A stretch of DNA of 64,000 nt from Ignavibacteriaceae bacterium (GTDB lineage Bacteria; Bacteroidota; Ignavibacteria; Ignavibacteriales; Ignavibacteriaceae): contig JABWCL010000012.1 of assembly GCA_013360295.1 (NCBI GenBank), positions 31,802 to 95,801 of the forward strand. The letters are read 5' to 3'. This document shows positions 1 through 8,349 of this stretch, in pieces. A program made the position numbers and the translations under genes. Numbering within the stretch: position 1 is the first letter of the stretch; every line of letters begins with the position of its first letter. The notes beneath the pieces are model-generated. The model saw only the letters and a program-made list of their open reading frames with translations. It was not told the DNA's origin and made no database searches.

Positions 1-1263
1 AAACCAGACAACTCTCGGATAGAGGTTGAGAATATCTGTCGGTATCGCACGGTTAAAATATAAGGCTTTATCTACTTTAGGATTATTTTTATAATCAAAT
101 CCCTGATCACCAAACAGATCCCATACGTCAACATTGTGCTCCCCGAAGCCAGCGGAATTATTATAGAAGTTTGGCATCTCCGCGGGATATGTAGCATACT
201 CAATTCCGTTCACGACAAGAATATCAGCACCAGCCTCAATCGAATTAATGTAACCTGACAAAATGCGTGTGTGGTAACTTGATCCGTCACCCGCGACTAA
301 CTTAACACTGAAGGCACCTCCAGAATTATAAGTATAACTTGGGTTTTGCGTGGTAGCATCAACCGTTCCGTCATTATCAAAATCCCACTGCCACGAATTA
401 ACATTGCTCCCCTGTGTGGTTGAGGAGTAATCGGTGAAATCAACTGTCAGAGGTACCGCGCCGAGTGTCCTGCTCGCCGCAAATGCGGAATTAAGACGCG
501 AAGTTCTTTCAATATCCACTGCAGCAGACTGATAAATAAGTTTAGTATCCGTACGCTGAATGAATGAAACAATCCTGAGGCTATCAAAATTAACAAGTGA
601 CGTGAAATTTGCCGGCGGTAAATATAGGAATTCGTAAGTCACGGAATCACCCGGAGCAGGAATGTCCAGTGCCGTCCCCTTTGCATCGGGGAGCATCTTT
701 CTTGAGATACTGTAAAAAACGGTTTCTCCGTTACTGCCGGGAGGCGCAGGGTAACGGATAGTTTTTTCCGTAAGCGCAACGAACAAACGGGTTTTTTCGA
801 ATGTGGTAACATCGCCGGTGTCTCTTATAACAGTAACCTTTACATTAATTACATTATTCGGGAAGAGTTCAGGTTTAATCAGAATATTAAAAGGGGAATA
901 TGCCGAGTTACCGCTGTTGACAGCCGCTTCGAGGGCAGACTGGCTGCCTGAAATGGTGCTGCCGTTGACCACTAACCAGGGTACTGAATTCACGGCGTAT
1001 AATCCGCGCCTGATATTATTATCAAATGAGTTGAGTAAAAACATCGGATCAGACGCAGATGGCCAGTCAACGTTGTAAACAAGGTGGGTCATAAGTTTTC
1101 CCGCGACCATATTCAGGGTTGCGTTTGTATACCACGCATTATTCATACTTGCGCAGGGCGCACAGCCGGCATTGGTATATCTCTCAAGTATTGATAGGCG
1201 CGGAAACGCGAAGGATGCCGTACTGATAAGCAGCACCAAAAAAAGTGTAGTTGTTTTTTTCAT
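1..1263 (-). CDS. Exported thioredoxin-like/PKD protein, C terminus cut off by the window
   Basis: An open frame of 421 codons runs from ATG at 1263 to the window edge with no stop, so the 3' end is missing. The protein starts with a lysine-threonine n-region and hydrophobic core (MKKTTTLFLVLLISTASFAF), a clear signal peptide. Just after it comes ERYTNAGCAPCASMN, a CxxC-type motif in the position expected for the thioredoxin-like fold of Omp28-related exported proteins. Around residues 280-345 a PKD-like domain is visible (WQWDFDNDG, then a TYNSGGAFSVKL strand). Similar proteins usually end in a T9SS sorting domain, which would lie outside the window. Redox or adhesion roles are possible; the substrate is unknown. 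Confidence 0.75.
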   Translation of the reverse strand, partial: MKKTTTLFLVLLISTASFAFPRLSILERYTNAGCAPCASMNNAWYTNATLNMVAGKLMTHLVYNVDWPSASDPMFLLNSFDNNIRRGLYAVNSVPWLVVNGSTISGSQSALEAAVNSGNSAYSPFNILIKPELFPNNVINVKVTVIRDTGDVTTFEKTRLFVALTEKTIRYPAPPGSNGETVFYSISRKMLPDAKGTALDIPAPGDSVTYEFLYLPPANFTSLVNFDSLRIVSFIQRTDTKLIYQSAAVDIERTSRLNSAFAASRTLGAVPLTVDFTDYSSTTQGSNVNSWQWDFDNDGTVDATTQNPSYTYNSGGAFSVKLVAGDGSSYHTRILSGYINSIEAGADILVVNGIEYATYPAEMPNFYNNSAGFGEHNVDVWDLFGDQGFDYKNNPKVDKALYFNRAIPTDILNLYPRVVWF

Positions 1264-1385
1264 TGATATTCCGGTTAAATGAATGAATAATAAAAGTTCT
1301 AATTTAGGATGAAATCGGAGAATATTCAAAGGGGGGAAGTGAAAAATTTAGTGGACTGATCTGAGGGCGGTTCAGCAGGTTGGGG

Positions 1386-1421
1386 ATAAAAAGGCTCCCG
1401 TACCCGGCGGGAGCTTTTTAT
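1386..1421 (-). terminator. Rho-independent terminator of the BNR propeller gene
   Basis: A hairpin with arms AAAAAGCTCCCG and CGGGAGCCTTTTT (minus strand) encloses a 7-nt loop. It ends in a T run on the minus strand, 14 bp past the stop codon at 1435. Confidence 0.85.
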
Positions 1422-1434
1422 CACCTCTTGCAGA

Positions 1435-3528
1435 TTATTTTATAAGTACTGCTTTTTTCAGTCCGCGGTAAGACGCGCCTGAATTTAATGATTTTACCTC
1501 AAGTTCATACAGGTATATACCTGACGGAAGTTCGCTCCCGTCAAAACGGACTGAGTGAATACCAGCGTCCTTGATTCCCTCGGCAAGGATAAACATTTCT
1601 TTACCCGTTATGTCATAAACTTTCAAAGTAACCCTGCTCAGATCACCGATCCTGTATCTGATATTAGTTTCCGGGTTAAAAGGATTTGGATAATTCTGAA
1701 GCAGTTCAAAGTTCCCCGGCTCTATGCCTTCGTCATTTCCCGCTGATGTTAGCAAGCCGCCTGCTCTTATTTTATAAACCCCGCCCATTACCGTTCCCGC
1801 GTAAATGTAATTGTTATCAGAGGCTAAACCGAGAACCACTCTCGCATCCAATCCCTCGTTCACGGCCGCCCAGTTATTTCCTCCGTCCGTTGACCTGTAA
1901 ACTCCGCCGCCGAAAGTCCCCGCGAAAATATTTCTCTCTTTAACCATCAGAGCTTCTACATACAAATAATCGAGCCCGCTGTTCATCTGATTCCAGGTAA
2001 GGCCATTATCAGTAGACTTATAAACGCCCTGACCTGCTAAACCTGCGTATAGATCCCCGTCCATTTCAGTAATATCAAGTACATAACTCTCGGGCATCCC
2101 TGCTCCAGCCCAGGTCCAGGTTTGGCCCTCATTCTCAGATTTATAAACTCTGTTACCTGTTCCTGCGTAGACCGTTGTCCCCTTCATTCTAAGGACCCTC
2201 ACATCAACTGATCCCAGTCCGGTTGAGGAGGGAGTCCAGGTTTGCCCATTATTTGTCGATCTGAATACACCGCCGCTGAATGTTCCTGCCAGAAGCACGT
2301 TTCCTGCTTTTATTAAGCTACGCACGTCAGGATCCGAAAGCCCGCTTATAGTCGTCTCCCAGCTAATGCTTGCTTTGGAACTCCGTGATACTCCCCACGA
2401 CGTTGCCACGAAATATTCATTTTCAAGAATCAGCATATCGTTCACTTCCATTGATTCCAAACCATTATTCACCTCCTGCCAGTGAACTCCTCCGTCAGTG
2501 GACTTAAATAAGCCGGCACCACCATCAACAGAAACAAAAATATTATTCCCGTCAATTTTTACGAACCTTATCCCGTGATAGCTAAGCCCTTCATTTTTCT
2601 CCAGCCAGGAGTTGCTTTCATCAGTCTTAAGGTACACTCCGCCGTTTCTTGTCCCCGCTATTATTTTATTACCCCCCGAGATTAAAATGTTCACATACCT
2701 GAAGTTTAGCCCCTGATTTATTTGCGCCCAGTTGTTCCCCCCTGTTAAACACCGGTACACACCGCTGCCGGAGGTTCCCGCATAGAGGTAATCGCCGTGA
2801 ACGGTGAGAGTCTGAACATACTTCCCATCAAGCCCGTTATTATTTTTCACCCAGGACTCACCGTGGTTTACGGAGCGGTAAACACCGTCAAAAGTAGCAA
2901 TGAATACCGCATCATTTACAACTACAATGCTTTGTATAAAACGGCTGGTCAGACCGGCATTTGCTGCTGCCCACGTTTCACCCCTGTCTGCAGAAACATA
3001 AATTCCGTCGAACGTGCCGGCATAAAAGTATTCCCCTGAGAGTGCGATAACCCTTACCATTGATCCACCAAAATCTTCAGCGACTCTCTCCCAGGTATTC
3101 CCCTCATCCATAGATCTGTATAGCCCCTCATTCGTACCCGCGAAGGCAAAATCGCTGTTCGCGGCAAGCGACATAATGTAACTCCCCTCTAGTCCCGTAT
3201 TACTCTCCTGCCAGTTCTCACCAATATCCGCAGAACGGAAGATACCTGTACTCGTTCCGGCGAGTATATAATTACCGGTTGAAACAAGCTGGTCAACAAA
3301 TGAATTATTTAGACCGTTGATGCTTTGCGTCCAGGTCGCGCCCTCATCAATTGACCTGAAGGCTCCTCCTCCGGATGTCCCGGCTATAAGCACACCTCCC
3401 TGCGTAGTGAAAGAAACGACAGTGCTTCCGTATGGCCCTCCTGTTTTTTCCCACTGCGCGGAGGCATTGCCGAACAAGGCAAGAAAAAGGAAAATCGTAA
3501 ACTGAAAAAGTATAATTTTTTTTGTCAT
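1435..3528 (-). CDS. Secreted 14-repeat BNR/sortilin-like beta-propeller, T9SS cargo
   Basis: A 697-residue exported protein. A signal peptide (cleavage after GNASA) is followed by about 14 repeats of the form AGT..G.YRS.D.G..W, the Asp-box (BNR) pattern of sortilin/YCF48-like propellers. Fourteen blades would suit two seven-bladed propellers. The C terminus has NYPNPFNPETNIRYRI, then a Vxxxxyd..G and GIYLYELE tail: a type IX secretion sorting domain. It should therefore cross the outer membrane and become surface-bound or released. Start ATG at 3528 has GGAG 9 nt upstream. It is monocistronic, with its own terminator. The ligand is unknown; repeats of this kind often bind glycans or proteins, but nothing here shows which. 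Confidence 0.85.
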   Translation of the reverse strand: MTKKIILFQFTIFLFLALFGNASAQWEKTGGPYGSTVVSFTTQGGVLIAGTSGGGAFRSIDEGATWTQSINGLNNSFVDQLVSTGNYILAGTSTGIFRSADIGENWQESNTGLEGSYIMSLAANSDFAFAGTNEGLYRSMDEGNTWERVAEDFGGSMVRVIALSGEYFYAGTFDGIYVSADRGETWAAANAGLTSRFIQSIVVVNDAVFIATFDGVYRSVNHGESWVKNNNGLDGKYVQTLTVHGDYLYAGTSGSGVYRCLTGGNNWAQINQGLNFRYVNILISGGNKIIAGTRNGGVYLKTDESNSWLEKNEGLSYHGIRFVKIDGNNIFVSVDGGAGLFKSTDGGVHWQEVNNGLESMEVNDMLILENEYFVATSWGVSRSSKASISWETTISGLSDPDVRSLIKAGNVLLAGTFSGGVFRSTNNGQTWTPSSTGLGSVDVRVLRMKGTTVYAGTGNRVYKSENEGQTWTWAGAGMPESYVLDITEMDGDLYAGLAGQGVYKSTDNGLTWNQMNSGLDYLYVEALMVKERNIFAGTFGGGVYRSTDGGNNWAAVNEGLDARVVLGLASDNNYIYAGTVMGGVYKIRAGGLLTSAGNDEGIEPGNFELLQNYPNPFNPETNIRYRIGDLSRVTLKVYDITGKEMFILAEGIKDAGIHSVRFDGSELPSGIYLYELEVKSLNSGASYRGLKKAVLIK

Positions 3529-3864
3529 GTTTATTACTCCATAATTATTAATGACGGATTAAAAAAATTAAATTTGCTATTGGTTAATTTCTATAACACA
3601 CAGCACAAAGTTATGGAGTGAAGCCTGTGAAACGAAATTAAAAGAGATGAGAGGAACAGAAAGTTGACGAGCGGTTTTATATTAAGATGTTTTTGTCTCT
3701 TTATATGAACGTCCGCTTATCTGAAAAAAAATTAAAGGGCTTTATCGTTTAAGTTGACCGGGGAAATCTTATGTCCTCTTCTTTGCTAAGATGAAATCTG
3801 GCGCCGGTTCACTCAGACAAGAATATAACTTATTAATAATATAATCTGATAAAAAAAATCACTG
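3529..3864. other. Intergenic region, AT-rich, no gene seen
   Basis: 336 bp between two minus-strand genes. On the minus strand near 3605-3612 there is TAACTTTG, which fits the TAnnTTTG -7 box of Bacteroidota-type promoters, about 80 bp before the start at 3528. The matching upstream TTTG box is imperfect, so this is only a weak promoter candidate. No RNA gene or repeat was recognised. Confidence 0.3.
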
Positions 3865-4740
3865 CTAGTTTATCCAGTGAACTCCTTTTAATTCACGCTT
3901 AATGCCTCTGTAATATTTATACTTGGGATAACCAATAATAATTGAGGTTACGGCTTCATTACTTTCGGGAATATTAAAGAGCTTTTTCAGCTGAGGAAGT
4001 TTATTTACTGCAGGCGGAACCAGTCCTATGACCGTACTCCCAAGCCCCAGAGCCTGTGCCGCGAGCATAGCATAAGTAACAAATATATAAGAGTCTTCCT
4101 TATGTTCTTCCGAGTGCTTATCAGCGTGAAAGATCAGAAGAGTGTGTGCTCCCCTGGTAATACCGTCGTAATCGTAATTATAGTTTTTATACACCCCTTT
4201 TAGGATTCGCGGCAGAAGATGATTCCTGAGAGTGTTCATTCCGTCTTTTCCCTGCTTCAGCCTTATTACAGTTGATATCACCGGATTTTTAAGCCATCCA
4301 ACCAGGTCATCATAAAACTTTGACATAAGAGGTAGCGCTTCCATAAGTTTTTCCCTCGAATTAACTACAGTGATCTCAACGTGATGATGTGAATCGCCGT
4401 GAGGAGCCTGAGAGACAGCATAGAGAATTTTATCAATTTCTTCTCTACTGACTGCACGCGGTTTGAAGCGTCTTACAGATCGCCGTTTTTCCGGCAATGA
4501 AAAGAAGCTATTGTCATCGGCAATTTCAAAAAAGTCATCTGAATAACTCATTCCTTTTGATATGACTGAGCCGGTCTTACAAACAGCCATACACTGCCCG
4601 CAACCCAGGCAGAGATGGAGAGTATCGGTACGGAAATTCACTTTTTTATCGGGACTGATTTCGAGGCAGAGGGCAGGGCATACCTTGGCGCATACGCCGC
4701 AGTTGTTGCAGGTACTTTTATCAATGAAGAATTCTTCCAT
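3865..4740 (-). CDS. Nitroreductase-family protein with N-terminal 2[4Fe-4S] ferredoxin domain
   Basis: A 291-residue cytoplasmic protein without signal peptide. Residues 1-60 hold two [4Fe-4S] motifs (Cys 11, 14, 17, 21 and Cys 44, 47, 50, 54). From about residue 83 a nitroreductase-fold domain begins with RRSVRRFKPRAVSREEI, the usual FMN-phosphate-binding start of the family. Near the C terminus TSIIIGYPKYKYYRGIKR fits the family's end. Such fusions are flavin reductases that take electrons from iron-sulfur clusters; the physiological acceptor is not known. The ATG at 4740 is preceded by AGGTG. It stands alone, downstream of a decayed ABC-F fragment. Confidence 0.85.
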   Translation of the reverse strand: MEEFFIDKSTCNNCGVCAKVCPALCLEISPDKKVNFRTDTLHLCLGCGQCMAVCKTGSVISKGMSYSDDFFEIADDNSFFSLPEKRRSVRRFKPRAVSREEIDKILYAVSQAPHGDSHHHVEITVVNSREKLMEALPLMSKFYDDLVGWLKNPVISTVIRLKQGKDGMNTLRNHLLPRILKGVYKNYNYDYDGITRGAHTLLIFHADKHSEEHKEDSYIFVTYAMLAAQALGLGSTVIGLVPPAVNKLPQLKKLFNIPESNEAVTSIIIGYPKYKYYRGIKRELKGVHWIN

Positions 4741-4904
4741 AAAACACCTGTTAATAGTTTACTATGGTTAGAAAATATTTTTCTTAAAGTAAATTTATGG
4801 AAAATTAGCGGGAAAAATCTTCTCTATATATATAAACTTTATCGGATCAGTGAAGCCAAAGAAAAAACTTTCTTCCGGAATTATCTTAAGATCCATTTGC
4901 CCCC

Positions 4905-5095
4905 TTCACATTTACGCTTTTTATTCTCAGGTTCTTCCCATCTCCCATACAATTGATGTAATCTCAGTTAAGCTTCTTCGTGCCAGGTATTAAGTTTATT
5001 TTTTCTCTTCGTATTTTATATGATAGTCCAGAGCAACGAACGTATTCAATATTTCCGCAACCCTGAGTCTGTTCCGAAAATCTATTCCTAAATCC
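4905..5095 (-). pseudogene. Decayed 3' fragment of an ABC-F (Uup-like) gene
   Basis: Reading the minus strand, this stretch aligns without gaps over its first 80 bp to the 3' end of the intact ABC-F gene, displaced by 1360 bp (4921 matches 6281), with about 16 mismatches in 80. Translated in the matching frame it gives WHEEA*LRLHQLYGRWEEP against RHEEAKLRIQQLYDRWEEL, with an in-frame stop. Further upstream VALDYHIKYEEKK* matches ADPDYHLKYAGQTK, after which a frame change is needed. So it is the coiled-coil tail of an ABC-F protein, broken by stops and at least one indel. Similarity fades beyond about 5095. No start or ATPase domain is left. Confidence 0.85.
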
Positions 5096-5105
5096 ATCAG
5101 GAGGT

Positions 5106-5129
5106 ATCTGTCGTGTCGGTCTGACAGAT
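5106..5129. repeat. Dyad ATCTGTC-N10-GACAGAT
   Basis: A perfect 7-bp inverted repeat lies between the ABC-F remnant and the promoter of the plus-strand cassette. There is no T run, so it is not an obvious terminator. It could be an operator or a recombination-site relic. Confidence 0.4.
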
Positions 5130-5169
5130 CTTAGAAAACAATATAAAACAGCAACAAACAATAATAAAC

Positions 5170-5198
5170 TTGCATAATTGATAATATTTTATTATACT
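5170..5198 (+). promoter_or_regulatory. Sigma70-like promoter for the membrane protein/HTH pair
   Basis: TTGCAT (5170-5175), 17-bp spacer, TATACT (5193-5198). A GAGG Shine-Dalgarno at 5212-5215 sits 6 nt before the ATG at 5222. Confidence 0.5.
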
Positions 5199-5221
5199 TC
5201 TTTATATTTTCGAGGATTTAA

Positions 5222-5980
5222 ATGAAAACTAAAGAACTCTTCAGTTTCAGATTTTTCCCGTCTCTCCAAAACAGAGATGAGTACTTCGAGCAATTACTTA
5301 GCGAAGAAAAACCGCTGAGCAAATCACTAAATCTCGGCTTCTTCCTGCTGATCTTCGCTTTTGCCTATGGGGCAGCGATGGGGAGCTATCACAGCTTTGA
5401 GCAGGCACTGAGCGCGGCTCTCAAAGTACCGGTTCTTTTCGCCCTGAGCATCATCATCTGCATCCCCGCACTTTTTATAATCCAGTACATTCTCGGCTCC
5501 CGACTCAAACCTGTGCAGATGTTGAACATTATTCTGAGTGGGTTTGTTCTCATCACTGCAATAATGGTTTCGTTTATCCCAATTGTTATTCTTTTTCTCC
5601 TAACCGGTGGCGATTATTATTTTTTACAGCTCCTGCATATTGCGATATTTATTTTGTCGGGTATTTTCGGGATGAAGCATATTATTGATGCCCTGAGATA
5701 TACTTGCGAAAATAAGGGTATTTACCCCAAAACAGGTGTGGAAGTCGCCAAATTCTGGGTGGTGATTCTTGGTTTAGTCGGGATTCAACTCGCTTGGAAT
5801 TTACGTCCTTTCACGGGTGACTATGGAAAGCCATTCGCGCTCTTCCGGGAATACGAAGGCAATTTTTATTCGGCTATTATCTATTCATTTAATAAATTGC
5901 TTGAAGACGGAGATACACCTAAAAAAAGTTTTAATTATCCGCAGCCAATAAAAAAAGATTCAGTTTTCCTGACCCCTTAA
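5222..5980 (+). CDS. Polytopic inner-membrane protein, Yip1-like, function unknown
   Basis: A 252-residue protein with about five or six hydrophobic helices: around residues 37-58, 68-92, 100-135, 138-152 and 175-192. The cytoplasmic N terminus is charged, and the C-terminal tail carries a WNLRPFTGDYGKPFALFRE motif. I recall this motif from uncharacterised multi-pass proteins of Bacteroidota and related phyla; that is memory, not a search. The start is supported by GAGG 6 nt upstream. Twelve bases after its stop the excisionase-like HTH gene begins on the same strand, so the two are probably one transcript. The pair lies between a decayed and an intact copy of the same ABC-F 3' end, which suggests insertion. 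Confidence 0.6.
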   Translation: MKTKELFSFRFFPSLQNRDEYFEQLLSEEKPLSKSLNLGFFLLIFAFAYGAAMGSYHSFEQALSAALKVPVLFALSIIICIPALFIIQYILGSRLKPVQMLNIILSGFVLITAIMVSFIPIVILFLLTGGDYYFLQLLHIAIFILSGIFGMKHIIDALRYTCENKGIYPKTGVEVAKFWVVILGLVGIQLAWNLRPFTGDYGKPFALFREYEGNFYSAIIYSFNKLLEDGDTPKKSFNYPQPIKKDSVFLTP

Positions 5981-5991
5981 GCATAAGACCT

Positions 5992-6222
5992 ATGAATAAT
6001 GATATAATGACACTCGAAGAAATTGCAGGCTACCTTAAAGTAAAACCTCAGACGATTTACACGTGGGCGCAGGAGAAGAAGATCCCTGCCGCGAAGATTG
6101 GTAAGGAATGGAGATTCAAAAAATCTCTGATTGATGAGTGGTTTCTTAGCCATATTGATGATAAGTTTAGCGAATTGATCGACTCGGTCCGGACAAAAGA
6201 GAAGAATACTGAAAATCAATAA
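5992..6222 (+). CDS. Excisionase-type (MerR-like) small DNA-binding protein
   Basis: A 76-residue protein with a complete HTH_17/excisionase-family domain at residues 4-50: MTLEEIAGYLKVKPQTIYTW, then KIPAAKIGKEWRFKKSLIDEW. This winged-helix form binds DNA in phage and transposon Xis proteins, but also in many stand-alone regulators. No integrase lies nearby, so a role in excision cannot be claimed. The start at 5992 is 12 nt after the preceding stop; Met6 is an alternative. It may regulate its partner membrane gene. Confidence 0.8.
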   Translation: MNNDIMTLEEIAGYLKVKPQTIYTWAQEKKIPAAKIGKEWRFKKSLIDEWFLSHIDDKFSELIDSVRTKEKNTENQ

Positions 6223-6252
6223 CGGCTCTTCCGGCTTCAAATTTTGATCGTT

Positions 6253-8148
6253 TCATTTTCCGGATTCAAGTATTCGTTTTTTATTTTCAAGTTCTTCCCA
6301 CCTGTCATATAATTGTTGTATCCTCAATTTAGCTTCTTCGTGCCTGGCGTTTAGTTCTTTTGTCTGTCCGGCGTACTTTAGATGATAATCGGGATCCGCG
6401 AACATTGCTTCTATCCCGGCGGCATAAGTTTCAGCTTTTGAAATTTCTTCCTCGATTCCTTCAAGCTCCTTTTTTTCCTTAAACGAAAGTTTTTTCGGCG
6501 GCTGTTTTACGCGGGTATCCTCCCTCTTTGCTTTGGGCTGTCCGCTGTTCCTCTCTTCAATTACCAGTTTTCGTTTTTCGAGATAGTAGTCATAGTCCCC
6601 TTCGCTGATGTATAATTCACCGTCTCCTTCAAAAGCAATTATCCTGTCGCATACCCTGTTAAGGAAATAACGGTCGTGGCTGACGATAAGCACACATCCT
6701 TCAAAACCGAGTAATGCTTCCTCAAGTATTCTTAGAGTCGGCAGGTCAAGGTCGTTGGTGGGCTCATCAAGGATAAGAAAGTTCCCTCCGTTCATTAGAA
6801 TTTTCGCGAGTGTCAGTCTGCTGCGCTCGCCTCCGGAGAGTTTACCGACTTTAGTATTTATTCTATCATCAGAAAAGAGGAAGCGCCGGAGGTATGTCCA
6901 TACCGCGATCTTTTCCTTTCCGAACTGTACCAAATCACTCCCGCCGCTGATCGCTTCGATCACTGTATCATCATCATTCAGTATCAGCCTCTCCTGGTCA
7001 ATGTAGTTAAACTTAGTATTTTCCCCTACTTCAAGCTGTCCCCGGTCCGGTTCCTTCTGCCCCATTATGATCCTGAGCAGTGTGGTTTTTCCGATTCCGT
7101 TTTTACCGATGATTCCCGTTTTCTGTCCGGGGAGAAAATCAATGGAAAAACTTTCAATAAGCTTCTGCTCACGGTAACTGAACCAAACCGATAGGAGGCT
7201 TAGTACCTTTTGCCCCAGCCTTTCAGCGGGCGGGATTATGAGGTTAACATCAATATCCTGCTCCGGCGCCTTCTGCGAAGCTATTTCTTCATATTGATCC
7301 ATACGGCTTTTTGCCTTAGTTCTTCTCGCCTTAGGCCCGCGCATTACCCAGTCGAGTTCACGCCGCAAAAAGTTTTGCCGTCTCCGCTCCTCGCTATTCT
7401 GCGCCGCGAGGCGTTCGGTCTTGGCAAGTAGATAATCGGTATAATTTCCCTGGTGAGAATAGAGCCCGCCTTTATCCAGTTCAACTATCCTTGTCGCGAT
7501 CCGGTCAAGGAAGAACCTGTCGTGCGTTACAAAAAGACAAGTGCCCCGGAACTTTAAGAGGAAGTTTTCTATCCATTCGATCGCTCCGGTATCAAGGTGG
7601 TTGGTCGGTTCATCAAGTATAAGTATGTCGGGCTTTGAGATGAGCGCCCTGCAAAGAGCGGTGCGCCTTTTTTCACCTCCGGAAAGGTTTATAATTTTTT
7701 TCTCCGGGTCGGGAGCGTTCAGCGATTTGATCAATATATCTATATCCCGTTCAAGATGCCAGCCGTCGCGGTGCATTATCGCTTCTTCCAGAAGGTGTTT
7801 CTTCGGAGATTCAAAAGGGAGCAAATTATACTCAGCGATGAGTTCGATTAAGTCGCTCGCGCCCGAAAGAATATTTTCATATACATTTTTTGTTTCATCA
7901 AGCGTAAACTCCTGCGAAAGAAAACCAATCTTTATCCCTTTCCGGTTGGTAACTTCACCAGAATCGGGAGGCAGTAAACCGGCAAGTACTTTCAGTAATG
8001 TGGACTTTCCGGCACCATTCCGCCCAAGCAGCCCTATCCTGTCCCCTTCGTGTATTGCAAGCGATACACCGTCAAGAACAATCTGCTCTCCGTACTCAAC
8101 CCGGAGCTCTTTCGCGGTGAGAATAACAGGAGAAGTTTCAACCGGCAT
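6253..8148 (-). CDS. uup: ABC-F family ATPase, Uup-like
   Basis: A 631-residue soluble protein with two ABC ATPase domains and no membrane span. The first has Walker A GRNGAGKST (residues 42-50), signature LSGGEKRR and Walker B ILILDEPTNHLD. The second has GKNGIGKTT, LSGGERSRL and FLILDEPTNDLD. The linker includes a KARRTKAKSRMDQ segment, and the C terminus is a coiled coil rich in Glu and Lys, as in Uup rather than EttA. Length is close to E. coli Uup (635). ABC-F proteins act on the ribosome; Uup also affects transposon excision and 50S biology. Its 3' end exists a second time as a decayed copy 1360 bp away. Exact subfamily is less sure than the family. Confidence 0.88.
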   Translation of the reverse strand: MPVETSPVILTAKELRVEYGEQIVLDGVSLAIHEGDRIGLLGRNGAGKSTLLKVLAGLLPPDSGEVTNRKGIKIGFLSQEFTLDETKNVYENILSGASDLIELIAEYNLLPFESPKKHLLEEAIMHRDGWHLERDIDILIKSLNAPDPEKKIINLSGGEKRRTALCRALISKPDILILDEPTNHLDTGAIEWIENFLLKFRGTCLFVTHDRFFLDRIATRIVELDKGGLYSHQGNYTDYLLAKTERLAAQNSEERRRQNFLRRELDWVMRGPKARRTKAKSRMDQYEEIASQKAPEQDIDVNLIIPPAERLGQKVLSLLSVWFSYREQKLIESFSIDFLPGQKTGIIGKNGIGKTTLLRIIMGQKEPDRGQLEVGENTKFNYIDQERLILNDDDTVIEAISGGSDLVQFGKEKIAVWTYLRRFLFSDDRINTKVGKLSGGERSRLTLAKILMNGGNFLILDEPTNDLDLPTLRILEEALLGFEGCVLIVSHDRYFLNRVCDRIIAFEGDGELYISEGDYDYYLEKRKLVIEERNSGQPKAKREDTRVKQPPKKLSFKEKKELEGIEEEISKAETYAAGIEAMFADPDYHLKYAGQTKELNARHEEAKLRIQQLYDRWEELENKKRILESGK

Positions 8149-8296
8149 AAATAACCGGGAAAGTTAAAGAATATTTTAAATACATTATTCCGACAGATAG
8201 AATCGTGGGATAATAAAATCAACCACGGGAGATTTTTAAATAGATAATTGATTAAACTGAAGTGAAAAATAGGTAATCAAATTTAACCTTCAAAAT

Positions 8297-8325
8297 TTGA
8301 CTCTGACGGTTATTCTGATTATTTT
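8297..8325 (+). promoter_or_regulatory. Candidate sigma70-like promoter
   Basis: TTGACT (8297-8302), 17-bp spacer, TATTTT (8320-8325). A Shine-Dalgarno AAAAGGTGA follows at 8337-8345 before the ATG at 8350. The -10 box is imperfect. Confidence 0.4.
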
Positions 8326-8349
8326 TACCCATTAATAAAAGGTGAATAT

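Noticed and set aside
4964..5161. 65-codon minus-strand open frame
   Set aside because: It lies in the ABC-F remnant but is out of the ancestral frame, so it is an accident of decay.
5992..6222. Phage or transposon excisionase
   Set aside because: The fold fits, but without an integrase or att sites a recombination role cannot be claimed.
7541..8167. 208-codon open frame antisense to the ABC-F gene
   Set aside because: It mirrors the ATPase motifs; Ser/Pro-rich shadow sequence.
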